A stretch of 64,000 nucleotides of DNA, from assembly GCA_040954595.2 (NCBI GenBank), contig CM082597.2, positions 1,054,001 to 1,118,000 of the forward strand, given 5' to 3'. The notes beneath the pieces are model-generated. The model was given only the letters and a program-made list of their open reading frames with translations, made no database searches and had not been told where the DNA came from. Positions 27,769-39,400 of this stretch are shown here, in pieces. This DNA is from Balanoglossus misakiensis. Lineage: Eukaryota > Hemichordata. Within the stretch, counting starts at the first letter, position 1, and every line of letters starts with the position of its first letter. A program made the translations under genes and the position numbers.

Positions 27769-28505
27769 ATCGGCCATCAACAACTTATTTGCTCGCAGCC
27801 ATTTTCTGGTAGAATGTTAAGGAGTCAGCATGTCACTATGGCTACGAACAGAATTCAATCCACACAACCTACGATTTATTTTATTTTTCAGTAACTTCCT
27901 TTGAAATCGGATAGTCTAAACGTTATGTATTTGAAGTTCATGCTGTACTAATTCGAATTCCCTGTGTTCGGTCATTTACAACATTATTATGGGAATATGT
28001 TAAGATATCTGACAGCAATAGTTGAACCAGAATGACTTTTTGCGCGTGTATAAAGCTTGCTTTAGGGCATGGCTATAGAAAGAACTCTTTAGTTTTCTGT
28101 ATGAAGTAATGTCACATGACTACTATGCAAATTTTTGAACAAAAACGTCATCAGAAAATGTCAGCCTTTACTAGTTTCAGATGACGACATGTACCTTAAA
28201 TGTCCGAGGAACACAAATCCACAACACTTTTTGTACGTATTATTTTCTCTTATGGTCAGTTCAAGTAAAATCTCTCAGGGATTTAAATTCTCTGTCAGGT
28301 ATGTGAAGTTAGCAAGAAATATTATTTCGAACCTCCTTATTACCAGCCTGGCATTCACTCAAAATGGCGACAGGAGTTCCGTCGTTATGCAAATAATGGG
28401 GGATTTTTTTATTTACATCATCGTTCATTGGATTGACCACAAGCGATTCCCAGAGCAGTTAATTGTTAATCACACAATGACTACAAAATTTTACTTTGCT
28501 ATGTT

Positions 28506-28511
28506 AATAAA
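28506..28511 (+). terminator. Possible poly(A) signal for the Ly6-like gene
   Basis: First AATAAA I see downstream of the stop codon at 27768, some 740 nt away. Assignment to this gene is only by position. Confidence 0.3.
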
Positions 28512-28609
28512 AAAATGTCGATGACTGACGCAGGCTGGGCTCAAAGTGTGTATATTTACATGTCAAAACCATGCACCCATACCACGCATGTGTAGTGCAA
28601 ACGATGTAG

Positions 28610-28666
28610 CCCCCCCCCCCTCTCTCTCTCTCTACCACCCTTCCCCTCCCCCCCCCCCTCTCTCTA
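28610..28666 (+). repeat. Polypyrimidine low-complexity tract
   Basis: Runs of C alternate with (CT)n and CCCTTCCCCT-type sequence. Simple sequence with no other signal. Confidence 0.85.
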
Positions 28667-29790
28667 TGATTATCATCTCTCTAGGTTCCTTACTGCGGAA
28701 ATAAGTTTTTGATATGTTCGTGCGAGGTCAGAGTATTTGTTTACAAAACCTGCGCCGTGCAGTACCGTTTCTATTTACGTCGCTGTCTGAACGATAAAAA
28801 TAGTCACTGATAAAAAGATGTTTACCTATAGCAGGGATCTGTCACCTCTATATTTATATTCGAATGATAGGAACTGTAGAAGTTTTTGTAGAATATCAGT
28901 AATATCAGTTAAAAAACGAAAGAAAACATAGATTTAGGCACGACAGTACGCTACGTACGCAAAGGAACACGTGATTCAATATGAGTAAGTTTCTTTTAGG
29001 GCTACAGCAAAGACAGTTTCTATGCCAAAAGCGCTGAATCCTTACAATATTTCAATAGTTTTGTCATCAACTGGACTTGATATGATGTCATTCGTACTGT
29101 AAACTACATTTAGAATGAAAACACAAGGCTCCATACGAATGAATTGCGCAGCCATGATACACTACGTGTAGGACAAACTATATATCACTTTGGAGCAGAG
29201 CACACACTACTCTGGGTTACAAGAAAGTAGGACATATAGATAAAAGCAGATGTCAGAGACTGAGAAATCATAACATGTTTTTATCATGATATTTGTTGAG
29301 ATACGTGTGCAGTGTAAGCGATAACATGGCGAAACTGGTTTCCGCTGAGGGGCTTGTCGTTAGGTTGGAAACTTGTCATTCGTGAATAATTGCCACGCCC
29401 TCACTCGGTGGGGTCGGAGATGGACAATATAAAAAATCGATATCTCCGTCGAACTTTGAAAATTCTTTTAAATGCTTAGCCATGCTGTGTGCTCAGGTTC
29501 AAGGAGGTCCTTTATAATTGCGGTGACAAAAAGCGATCTTGATGCCAATATTTGCAGGGACGTGCTCCGTCATATCGGCTATCCTACTAAGGCAGTCATC
29601 AATAATTAAAAATAATTAACGGAAGCGTTATCTTTGCACTGGCATGGGTACACACGAACCAAAATTGCCGTGCAGAGCCTAATGGCAATGTCTCATAAAT
29701 CGTACTCATTGTCAATCAATCGTGGAGTCTGAGCATCTGTACGCGAAAGCTACACATCCGGAAAAGGCTGATTGTGAAGGGCGAAGATTG

Positions 29791-29797
29791 TATATAA
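29791..29797 (+). promoter_or_regulatory. TATA box of the subtilase gene
   Basis: TATATAA lies about 30 bp before a plausible start region (about 29820). It precedes a short non-coding exon that ends at a consensus donor, AACAG|GTAAGA, at 29855. Confidence 0.7.
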
Positions 29798-29820
29798 ACC
29801 CCGAGAGCCTTGCACACTCT

Positions 29821-29855
29821 TCACCTTATCCAGTCTGATCCACTGAGTGAAACAG
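29821..29855 (+). other. Non-coding first exon of the subtilase gene
   Basis: Leader segment between the TATA box and the GTAAGA donor at 29856. The next acceptor (CCCAACAG, 29957-29958) opens the coding exon. The 5' end is inferred from the spacing to the TATA box. Confidence 0.55.
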
Positions 29856-29972
29856 GTAAGAAAAAGTTTATTACCAACATTTGTAGAGAAATTTCATCTC
29901 GAAGGCTCGTGTGTCTCTCCAACAAATGTCTACCATCTTCTTGTTTCTCTCCCAACAGATTATTCTTCAAAC

Positions 29973-32024
29973 ATGCGTGTCTTCATCTTCGCTCTCTTCG
30001 TGGCCGCTGCCTCTGCAGCTAGCCTTTACCAGTCTTCCAGTGCTATCCCAAACAAGTACATCGTGAAGCTGAACGTAAGTCAAACAAGTTTATTCATGTA
30101 GTAGTTCATCCAATTCTTGAGATAATATCGAGGCGAAATGTTACCATAGGAAACACTGCATTTGGACCAAACCATGGTGGTGAAAGGGTTAAAGAGAATC
30201 TTTCTGTTTCCTTCACTTCTCCAGGCTAATGTCAATGCCAACGCCTTTGCAAAGACACTCCCCCTGGGTGTAACTGTCACAAAGGTATGGACCAATGTCC
30301 TGAACGCAGTTGCCGTGGAGACCAAGAACGTCAACGTGGTAAGTGACTATAAAGTTCTAAGACTCGCTTCTGTTAAAGACGGAGAGACTAGAGTGGGAAC
30401 AACTTTGATGGCATTTTTATAAGCAGCAATGTCACGCATGAGCAGTTCAGGCGACACTCTCCTTTAACTAACTTGTCCCTTTTGCAGCTTTTCGCTCTTA
30501 GCGGAGTTGAGTACATCCAAGAAGATTCTCTGGTCACTGCTTCTGTTGAAGGTGTTTGGAGTCGTGCCTCAAAGGTCGTGAAAAGAAACGCTGCGCCAGG
30601 TAAATCAACGTTTATAGATAGACCATTTTCCGAACTCCCGCGAGATCCTGCGAGATCTTGCATGGAAGACAAAGCTACAATTCAACCTTTGGAGTATTTG
30701 TGGCAGGACTTGTATGATTTTCTTCTCTGACGTCACTGTAAGGTTCTGATTATCATATTGCAAGTGTTTATGGCAAAGAGTTATAACGTGTTGTATCTCA
30801 ATATCCCACCCTTTAGCCGCTGGTGCAGGCATCTATGTTGTGGACACTGGTCTTCGTTACTCTCATGTTGAGTTCGGAGGTAATGCATCGCCATTCTACG
30901 ATTTCGAGGGAGGCAACGTAAGTGTAACTATTTAATATTTCTCAGCTCTGTTCTCGTGTATTTCTTTGCGTTATGACAGTTTCTAATCTTAATGTAGTTC
31001 ATTATGTATAATTTAACTTGATGATATCCCTTCTTCCTGACAGGGCGGAGATTGCAATGGACACGGTACACACGTTGGTAGCGTCGCTGTTGCTCAGTCC
31101 AATGGTGCCGCATCATACAGCGTCCGTGTTCTGAATTGTGCCGGAGCTGGAAGTACATCTGACATCATTGATGGTAAGTAATTATACGACATTAATAGAC
31201 CATTTCCCGAACCCTACGAGACCCTGCGATATCTCGTGTGACTAGGCAGTTACATTTATATGGGGAGACATTCTCCTGTGACACAAGACAAACAACATCT
31301 GGCCATTTGACATTACTTAGGACCTTGTTGACTAGGCGTTTTGTTTTAGACACAGCATTAATTCATATCATTGTGGTATTTCAGGTCTTAATGCAATCAT
31401 CGCCGGCGGAGATGCTGCCACCAGCGTCGTGAATCTGTCATTCGGTGGATCTGCCAACTCTGCCCTTGATGATGCTGTCAGAAGCGTCATCAGTGCTGGT
31501 TTTGCAACTGTTGTTGCTGCTGGCAACAATGGAGACAATGCATGCAACTACTCCCCAGCCCGCGTTGTTGAGGTGAGTAGGATGTTAGCATGAATATTAC
31601 ATGTTTAAAGCTATATTCAGGTTGTAGCTGGCGTCAGTGTAACTGTTCTGACATTCGCTTCAATCCCCCAGGCTACCACTGTCGGAGCAGAAGGCGAGGC
31701 ATGGTCCAACTATGGCGCCTGTGTCGACCAATACGCACCTGGTACTGACATCAATGGAGCCAGCAATGAGTGTGACACTTGCTATGTTACTCTGAGTGGT
31801 ACATCTCAGGCAGCTGCTCACGTGTCTGGTAGGTTAACTCCCTGACGTTTCTATAACGCTATGTTTTAGCCTGGAACTTGGCGTTCTGTACCAAAAGAGG
31901 CGCAACAAGTCTGAACTATCTATTGCATTTGTGATTGACAGTTAATTTGTCACATTCAATGTATGCATGGACTCATCCTATTCTATCTTTGCCACCTTTA
32001 GGTACCACAGCCGCTGGTCTGTAA
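29973..32024 (+). CDS. Secreted proteinase K-like serine protease (S8), C-terminally short
   Basis: Eight coding exons join in frame: 29973-30074, 30225-30338, 30488-30599, 30817-30917, 31044-31173, 31385-31572, 31672-31828 and 32002-32024. They give 308 residues. Residues 1-15 are a signal peptide ([15 protein letters not shown]). Residues about 27-98 are an I9-type inhibitor propeptide (KYIVKLN, later [11 protein letters not shown]), and KVVKR near 105 could be a processing site. The catalytic triad is visible: Asp119 in VVDTG, His150 in GHGTHV and Ser294 in [10 protein letters not shown]. The oxyanion Asn234 lies in AAGNN. The family motif is normally GTSMATPHV. The usual Trp-Gly-Leu-Asp-Arg segment at the mature N-terminus is not evident. 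The last exon adds only seven codons (GTTAAGL-stop), so the roughly 55 residues that follow the serine in proteinase K are absent. An active protease is plausible but stability without the C-terminal helices is uncertain. Confidence 0.88.
30141..30192 (-). repeat. Dispersed repeat family R3, copy in subtilase intron
   Basis: On the minus strand it reads TTAACCCTTTCACCACCATG followed by GTTTGGTCCAAATGCAGTG. It is close to the copies at 9189 and 63702 and lies in the intron after the signal-peptide exon. Confidence 0.6.
30618..30664 (+). repeat. Dispersed repeat family R1, copy 1 (subtilase intron)
   Basis: It reads ATAGACCATTTTCCGAACTC followed by CGCGAGATCCTGCGAGATCT. Related copies occur at 31195, 47845, 49640, 51303 and 53882, each inside an intron. 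Confidence 0.6.
31195..31246 (+). repeat. Dispersed repeat family R1, copy 2 (subtilase intron)
   Basis: It reads ATAGACCATTTCCCGAACCC then TACGAGACCCTGCGATATCT and CGTG. The same order of blocks as in copy 1 is kept, 577 bp downstream in another intron of the same gene. Confidence 0.6.
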
Positions 32025-32141
32025 GTCAACACAGATTCAAAGTCAAGAGCAAGGCACAGTCCCTCACTTGCAGGTCAAAAAGAACACCTGGGTTAATCAA
32101 GCCTATTTTGTAATTTGAAATGTATCTTTAAAAATCTGATT

Positions 32142-32147
32142 AATAAA
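32142..32147 (+). terminator. Poly(A) signal of the subtilase gene
   Basis: AATAAA lies 118 nt after the stop codon. Confidence 0.7.
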
Positions 32148-33411
32148 CCCTTCGTTGAGTTCAAAGCATCAATGTGTAGCTGTGAATATATTAAAATAAC
32201 TGTGAACAATTCCCTTCCCCAAAAAACCTCCATCTACCCCCCCCCCCCCATAAATCGAATGGCTCTCCATTGTAGTTTGCATAACCATTGTCATTGTTGT
32301 GGGACCACCTGTCTCACACACAATGCACATTCTCAATACTGCTGCACTGTCTTGCTCAGTGGTGGCGCTCTGGTGGAAATGGATATTTATGATCACGTGC
32401 TCATTTGCGGCCAATCGGCCAACGCACTTCTAAATCACATGTCATTATAATTTCACGCCAAAAGTGACCCACAAAACCAAGCCCCAAATTAAACCCACGT
32501 GGCCACAAACACGTATAGTCATGCATGGACAAAATAAACCGAGTCTCTCTCCCACCCTAGATGACGAGCAGTACATAACACTAGCTGTATACATCCACGC
32601 CATTTCAATAATATCGTTCCATGGACAATAAAAAGGGAAACGACAAAGATTCACTTAACCTTCCCACGCCACTCGTTCTTTATGTTGGACCAACGCCCGC
32701 GATTGAAAGCGTTGCCAATTAAGAGAAACTAAAATGGATCAACTATTTACCGTTTGCTCTCCTAACCTTCGTGGCCAATGGTTCACTTGGATTACACGCC
32801 CTTTTCATGTTCGCATTTGTAGCACGCATACAAAATATGAATGAACATACCAGTTTGTTTCTCTAACACACACAACACAAAGAGAACACTGAGCAGCAGC
32901 AAACTCAATGTTGTTCAATGGTTTGAGTGACACCGGCCAACCATTTGAATCAAATCCTATCAAAAATTATAAAACTGGTTACATTTTGATTAAAATTTTA
33001 ACTGACGTCACTCAAAACAGTGGACAACGTTGATTTTGCTGCGGTTCAATATCACTTTCTGTTGGCTGTGTTGAGGAAAAAACTGCTGTGTGTTCCAATT
33101 ATAGTTTGAATCTGCGCTACACATGGAAACGACAAGGTGATAGTCTCAGTTCAGTTTCATTACCAGGCCAAAAAATAACACAAAGTAAAACATTTTCCTA
33201 TCTACCCTATTTCTGAATGGCATGTTACGGGAAACAAGATTATTTTTTATTATGGCTTATCACAAGGCCGTTTCTCTCTTATCACGATACAAGTTCTGTG
33301 GTGGTAACAGCCTGCCACAGCCTCTATGGTGTTGTTATCCCTGGTCTAGGGAGCCTTAACTATCGCCTGTAGATAGAGTGAGCCGTCCCGGCAGCAAGAA
33401 GAAACAGTGCA
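32148..33411. other. Intergenic and promoter region upstream of oxidase gene A
   Basis: It contains a short C run near 32240-32250 and AT-rich sequence. I see no gene and no clear TATA box close to the start codon at 33412. Confidence 0.5.
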
Positions 33412-36400
33412 ATGATGGCAGAGCCAGCAACTTCAGACGAATTGGTGTTTTTCGTCAATGGACAAAGGGTATGTAGGTTTAAGTCACCCTGTCCACGTGC
33501 ATGAGATAATCACAGACCGTGACAAACAACGTTACATCATGTACATATGCTGGAACCCACAGGACTAACACATCATCACAATCTCTTGAAAACAGACCAT
33601 TAGAAGGCGCTTGTGATTGACCGTGACAAGTACAGTGAACTAGTTCGGATGATAACGTTTGACCTTATTTGCCTACTGTGTGCACGGTGACCAAAGTCTC
33701 ATTCAGAGGCTATGATCGCCACACGTTGACTGAAACCAAATTGCAACCGGCAACCATGTACATCGGTTTGATTGTGTACATGTTGCATGTCCATGAACTG
33801 GATGTACTCCCACAGAAAGGTCTTACTGGTAGTGGTAGACCGACATGGTCCACTTTTCACGCAATAGTTATCTAGACGTGGGACGGTCACCGTGAGTGAC
33901 GTGGGTAATAATTTTTGGCCACGGTTTAAATGTGGGTCAAGTGTTTCTTATCATTCACGTGAAATCGTAAAGCCCGAGATGTAAAAGCAGGCCAGCAAAT
34001 TCTCTGAGGGTTTGGTTTAAATAGAAGCGAAAAGAGAGCCTTTCAACCATACCCCAAATTTATTGAGGTAACCGTGAAGCTGCACACCCCACTTCAACGA
34101 TTGCCCTTTAATGTGTCATTCGTACAAGTGGACTGTGCATTTACAGCGAGGATTCACACAACAGAATTGGATGAGATCGATTGAGTTAAGTTTATTATAT
34201 AACGTGTTCCAAGGTCCTTTGTGGGAACTGACCTTTCTTGTCGCGGTCGTCAGTTCCACGCCTAAAGGAACCCTAGAGTGATACTCTCAAGAATGATATT
34301 GCCAATTACGCCGCAAGTTGATTCTTTTTGTCTACACAGGTCGTAGAACGTGGGCCTTTTCTGGGGACGAGGCTGTTGGGATATTTGCGTGACAATCGTA
34401 TCCTTGCAAATTCACGAAACTTATCTCTTACGCCCATGCGCATAAGACGGTCGTGGGCCTTTAAAGTGTGTTTGATCATGACTTGAAATATCACGTAAAG
34501 ATATACATTTTTAACAATCAGAACGCTCAGTGACAGCCATGAAGTACGTGTCGCACACGTTAACCCTTTCATGGGCCGTCGGCGAGGCCAGGGAACAGAC
34601 TACATGCTTTTAAAGCTTCCAATTATTAGTAATAGAATGTGCGTGAAAAGACATTCCATTCCTTGACCTTTAACCTCAGTGCAGCTGACAGGATCCAAAT
34701 ATGGGTGTGGCGAAGGTGGCTGTGGTGCTTGTACCGTTATGGTGTCAAGATATGATCCGTATACTAAAGATATATCGTATCCTTTAACAAGAGGCACAAT
34801 ATTATAACAATAAATCGACTACTTCTAATACTTCTCAAAATGTCAAAGAATGATGAGAGCTGTTCCCTTTCTTGTATTTAAAATCAAGAAGGAAATTTCC
34901 GATTAAAAACATGTCACAAACTTCACAAGCTAAAAATCTTGACTAACTCTAGCCACCAATGTGTGTATGCATGCATGACACCATTGTGTTCTCTCCATGG
35001 CATGGCAGTAACAACTGTGGAAGGTATTGGAGACAGTAAGAACCTACATCCAGTACAGGTAAGAGATATATTACCTTGCAGCAAACTCATTAGAATCAAA
35101 GCACTGTTATGGAAATTTCACAGCAGTGCACGAACACCGAGAAAACACTTTTAAAATGGACAATGCAATATTTTTACGATACTTCAATTCAGGGCAACTA
35201 TTGTATATTTTTTCCGCAACTAGGAACGACTTGCCAAGTCACATGGATCGCAGTGTGGTTTCTGTTCGCCTGGAATGGTGATGTCGATGTACACGTTGCT
35301 ACGCAACAACCCAACTCCATCGAAGGCTGAGGTCGAGGCTGCATTGGAAGGGAATTTATGTCGATGTACCGGGTATCGACCAATCGTTGAAGGATTCCAG
35401 ACATTTGCCAAAGTTGGTAAAACGATTACGTCACCCAAGTTTGCTTTTTGCAGGACTAATAAGACTAACGAGTTACCATAAGTATTTATCCTATAATTCA
35501 TTAAAAGAATTATGTTATTAAGATACTTTCTTCTGAAACTGTAGGATGGTTGCTGTGGAAACCCATCCCAATGTTGCAGGGACAAATCAGGTGCTACAGA
35601 TCAGCAGTGTGATAATCGTTCCCATGACGACAGCGATGACGTAAGTGTACAACATTCGTTTTGATAACGCATCTACGCACTGTACGACTTAGCACCGGGA
35701 ACTCGTTTATGCTTTGTTTTCTGTATATTATTTCTTAGACTGGGGCAAGACTGTTTGACAAGGAAAAGCGTATTCTATACGACCCATCGCAGGAACCGAT
35801 ATTTCCCACAGAACTTATAGTAAGTAGAGGGGAAATCAGCATTTTAACGTTTTCAGCTGTTCATTCCATGCTTTTGGGGGAATTTGTTACCTAGAAAAAC
35901 TTAATGTGATATTTAAATCGTTTATATTTGACTGATACTGATAGATACTGTACGGCAACGATTTCACTTTTCTTTTAGTTAAATCAAGACTACCACTGCA
36001 AGAGTGTCAGATTTTCCAAATATGGTATGATATGGATGAGACCTACGTCACTTGACGAGTTATTGCGGTTAAAGGCTGATTATCCAAACGCCAGACTTGT
36101 ATCTGGGTACTTGGAAATTGGTAAGAATATGTATACATAAAATGGCATTTCTGTCTGTAGTCATAGGTCTGTAGTCATCCAGTGTTTTCACACCGTTACC
36201 CAATGCAACATGTCAGGTGAATTTTCTTAAACAGGACTGGAAATTAATATCAAGAAGAGTCTGGACCCTGTCCTGATCTCGGTAACCCATATCCCAGAAT
36301 TCAACAGTGTCAAGATCACCGATGAAAAAGTATCATTTGGAGCTTCTGTGACTATGGCAACCATTCAACATGTTATCGAAACAAAGCTTTCAAATTATCC

Positions 36401-39400
36401 AGGTGAGGCGTTTACTTCATGTCAGCATAGGTACTGATCCCTGAAATTATACATGTGATTATACATCCCTGACAATGCTTTGTTATTCTACCTTTCAGCA
36501 TATAAACTCCGTCTACTTTCTGCATTTAACGATATGTTGTCCCATTTCGGAAAACAAGCGAAGAATCGAGCTGTAGGTATACGACTTATTTACAAGCACA
36601 TTATTGGCTTTCTTCCCACTGTTCAGGGAGACCATGCTAACCGCTACATATTATATCAAAGTAACTTGGAAATGTGATAAAAAGTAACGACGCATTGTTT
36701 GCCCTAGCGTACAGTGTAACACAGAGTATCAGCCGTATTGTTTGTAATTGTAGCAGATACACTGCAGTGCAATACAAAGTAACAACTACATTATTTACAA
36801 TGATGTACAGTGTAGCAGATACACTACACTGTAATACAAAGTAACAACTACATTGTTTACAATGATGTACATTGTAGCAGTTACACTACAGTGCAATACA
36901 AAGTAACAGCTACATTGTTTGCAATGTTGTACATTGTAGCAGTTACATTTTCAGCCTATTGTGACTTGCGAGCAGCTGTGTCATATGACACCCATATACC
37001 CGCACCCACAGATGGGTTGGAAGACCCTTTAGGCTCTTAGTAATTTTCCCTTCCTTTCATGTTTCTACTTAGGGCATTGGGGGTCACATCATGACTGCAA
37101 GTCCATCATCTGACTTGATTCCTGTTCTAACAGCAGCGGGATGTACCGTGACCTTAGTATCTACCAATGGTAAGATATAATTATTGCATGTATGGTCCCC
37201 CTCCCACTTTAATTTATGGTCACTTGTGCATTAGAGTTATTAAAAAATCCTGTATTTGTATGTTTACCAAAGAGGAGGTTCAAATTAAAATATCAAAGAC
37301 AATCTTTGTGTTTTCCAGGGTCTCGTCGAACAACTGCATTGCATGACGGGTTCTTCACTGACTTCCGGAAAACCTGTGTCAAAGAGGACGAACTTCTTCT
37401 GACTGTGGATTTCCCGTTCACTAAAGAAGTAAGACTAGATGCTATTTCACGAAATTTAAGCTTAAGCTACTTCGGAATACACTTTACTTGTCATGAGCCG
37501 GAATCTTCTGTTTAAAACACACATTTCTTAAATTAATACCGTACAGGAAGACTATTGCCATGGTTACAAGGTCAATAAAGTTCTTCACAGACGCGATGGT
37601 AAAATCGACATGCTGAATGCTGGGATGTTTGTAGCCTTCGAACAAGACCACGTGACTGTGAAGACGTTGCGACTGTATTTCGGAGGAGTTGGGGCTACTG
37701 TAGTATCAGCAAGGAAAACACAACAGGCAATCATTGGAAGGTAGGTCTAGAAATCGACTTATGTATGCATAGAAGCGTCTCGGTGATAATGAAGGAGATC
37801 AAACGGCAGACAAAAGTCACCAACGTCTGTGTAATTTGCCGTCTTAACCTGAACTTTGTTTTTTGTTGCCACAACCCTTTACGCCGACACTATATTTCAG
37901 AACTTGGGACGAATCTCTCCTTACTGAAGTCCTGGATCAACTGGTACACGAGCTCTCAATTTCGGGACAAGCTACAGAATACAGACGGTCTCTGATTCTT
38001 GGGTTCTTTTTCAAGTTTTACTGGTCAGTGTTCAAGGGAATCTCGTTCCAACGAGAAGTCCGCGACATACCTGCAACTTACAAGAGCGTAACTGAACAGC
38101 AACACGAAGCTAGACATCCACTGAAAAGTGTTCAAAGTTTTCAGGTAAACGCGAAATGAATATTTGTACTATAACTGCTCATCTATCTTGGCTGCGTTTT
38201 GATTAAAGTCGTGAATGGTCTTACTTTTTATATTTTAACCTCCTATCAATGTTGCAGGAAGTAGCTAGTGGTCAGTCAGACTCTGACGCTGTAGGACGAC
38301 CTGTCACCCACGCTGCTGCACTACAGCAAACAACCGGGGAAGCTATTTATTGTGACGATCTGCCACCTGAAAGAGGCGAGTAGATTCTAATTTAACTCAT
38401 ACTTTTTTAGAAAAAGCTTATTTTGATATTATTGCAGCCATTAGCATACGATTCTCGGCCAACCCAACGCTACATGCCTACATACATACATATAACACTC
38501 ACTCAATATCTCAATATTTCAATATCTCATCAGTTAATTAACACCTGTGTCTGTTCTTTTAGGGGAATTACATATGGCATTTGTAAAAAGTTCTAAGCCG
38601 CATGCCAAAATCCTGTAAGTATGTTAAGGTCACATTTGATCTCAAATTCAACCAGTTCTGACTTTTGCATTGTTACTGATGAATGGTTTATTCGTTTTCA
38701 GTTGTGTTGATACAACAGCTGCTCTGAGGGTTCCAGGTGTCAATTGCTTTGTCGGTCCAGATGATATACCAGGTGCTAATAACAATGTGTTTGCGTCGGA
38801 GAAGGTTTGTCTTCTATCTCTACTCCCCGGTCACAGAATTTGGAATATATGTTTAGTACGATCCCTATTTTGTACTGACTTCTCAAAATACTTCAGCAGG
38901 ATTCAGAGATAGGAACATTTCTATATTAGGAATGTTTACGGCTGCATATTTAGAGACTTTTTAGACAAGTTATAGAGTATTTATAGTCCAGTTCAGAGAA
39001 ATGGTTGTGTTTAACTGCATTTCTATTTATATACTACCACATGTAAAATGTCCTATTTATGTCAGTCATGAAACTTAATATGAAGGCACAAGCTGACAGA
39101 CGAATTGGTAGATTTTGACCTAGCCGGAAGTACTCCATCTCCAAATAAATCACACTCAAATTCTTTCTGGCAGGTATTTTATGTCGGCCAACCAATAGGA
39201 GCCGTCCTTGCATCCAATAGATACATTGCCGAACAAGCAGCTAGTCTGGTTCGAGTTGAATATGAAGGTTTGGAACCCATTCTAACTATGGAGGTGAGTG
39301 TCTTACGGACCTGTATGTGACCTTCTCATCAACGTTCGCTTTGAAATTTTGAACAAGTCACGCACATGATAAGAAACAGTTCTGGTGATAAACAGGACTG

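Larger units (their letters stand above)
27769..29790. other. Intergenic region between Ly6-like and subtilase genes
   Basis: This holds the presumed 3' untranslated region of the Ly6-like gene, a possible poly(A) signal at 28506-28511 and a polypyrimidine tract. A 129-codon open frame around 28135-28524 has no recognisable similarity and is not called. Confidence 0.5.

Noticed and set aside
28135-28524. Plus-strand 129-codon open frame downstream of the Ly6-like gene
   Set aside because: It has no recognisable domain, starts in AT-rich sequence and probably overlaps the 3' untranslated region of the Ly6-like gene.
30600-30816. Search for a missing subtilase exon carrying the Trp-Gly-Leu-Asp-Arg segment
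   Set aside because: The intron holds an R1 repeat copy and no frame with that motif; the flanking exons already join in phase.
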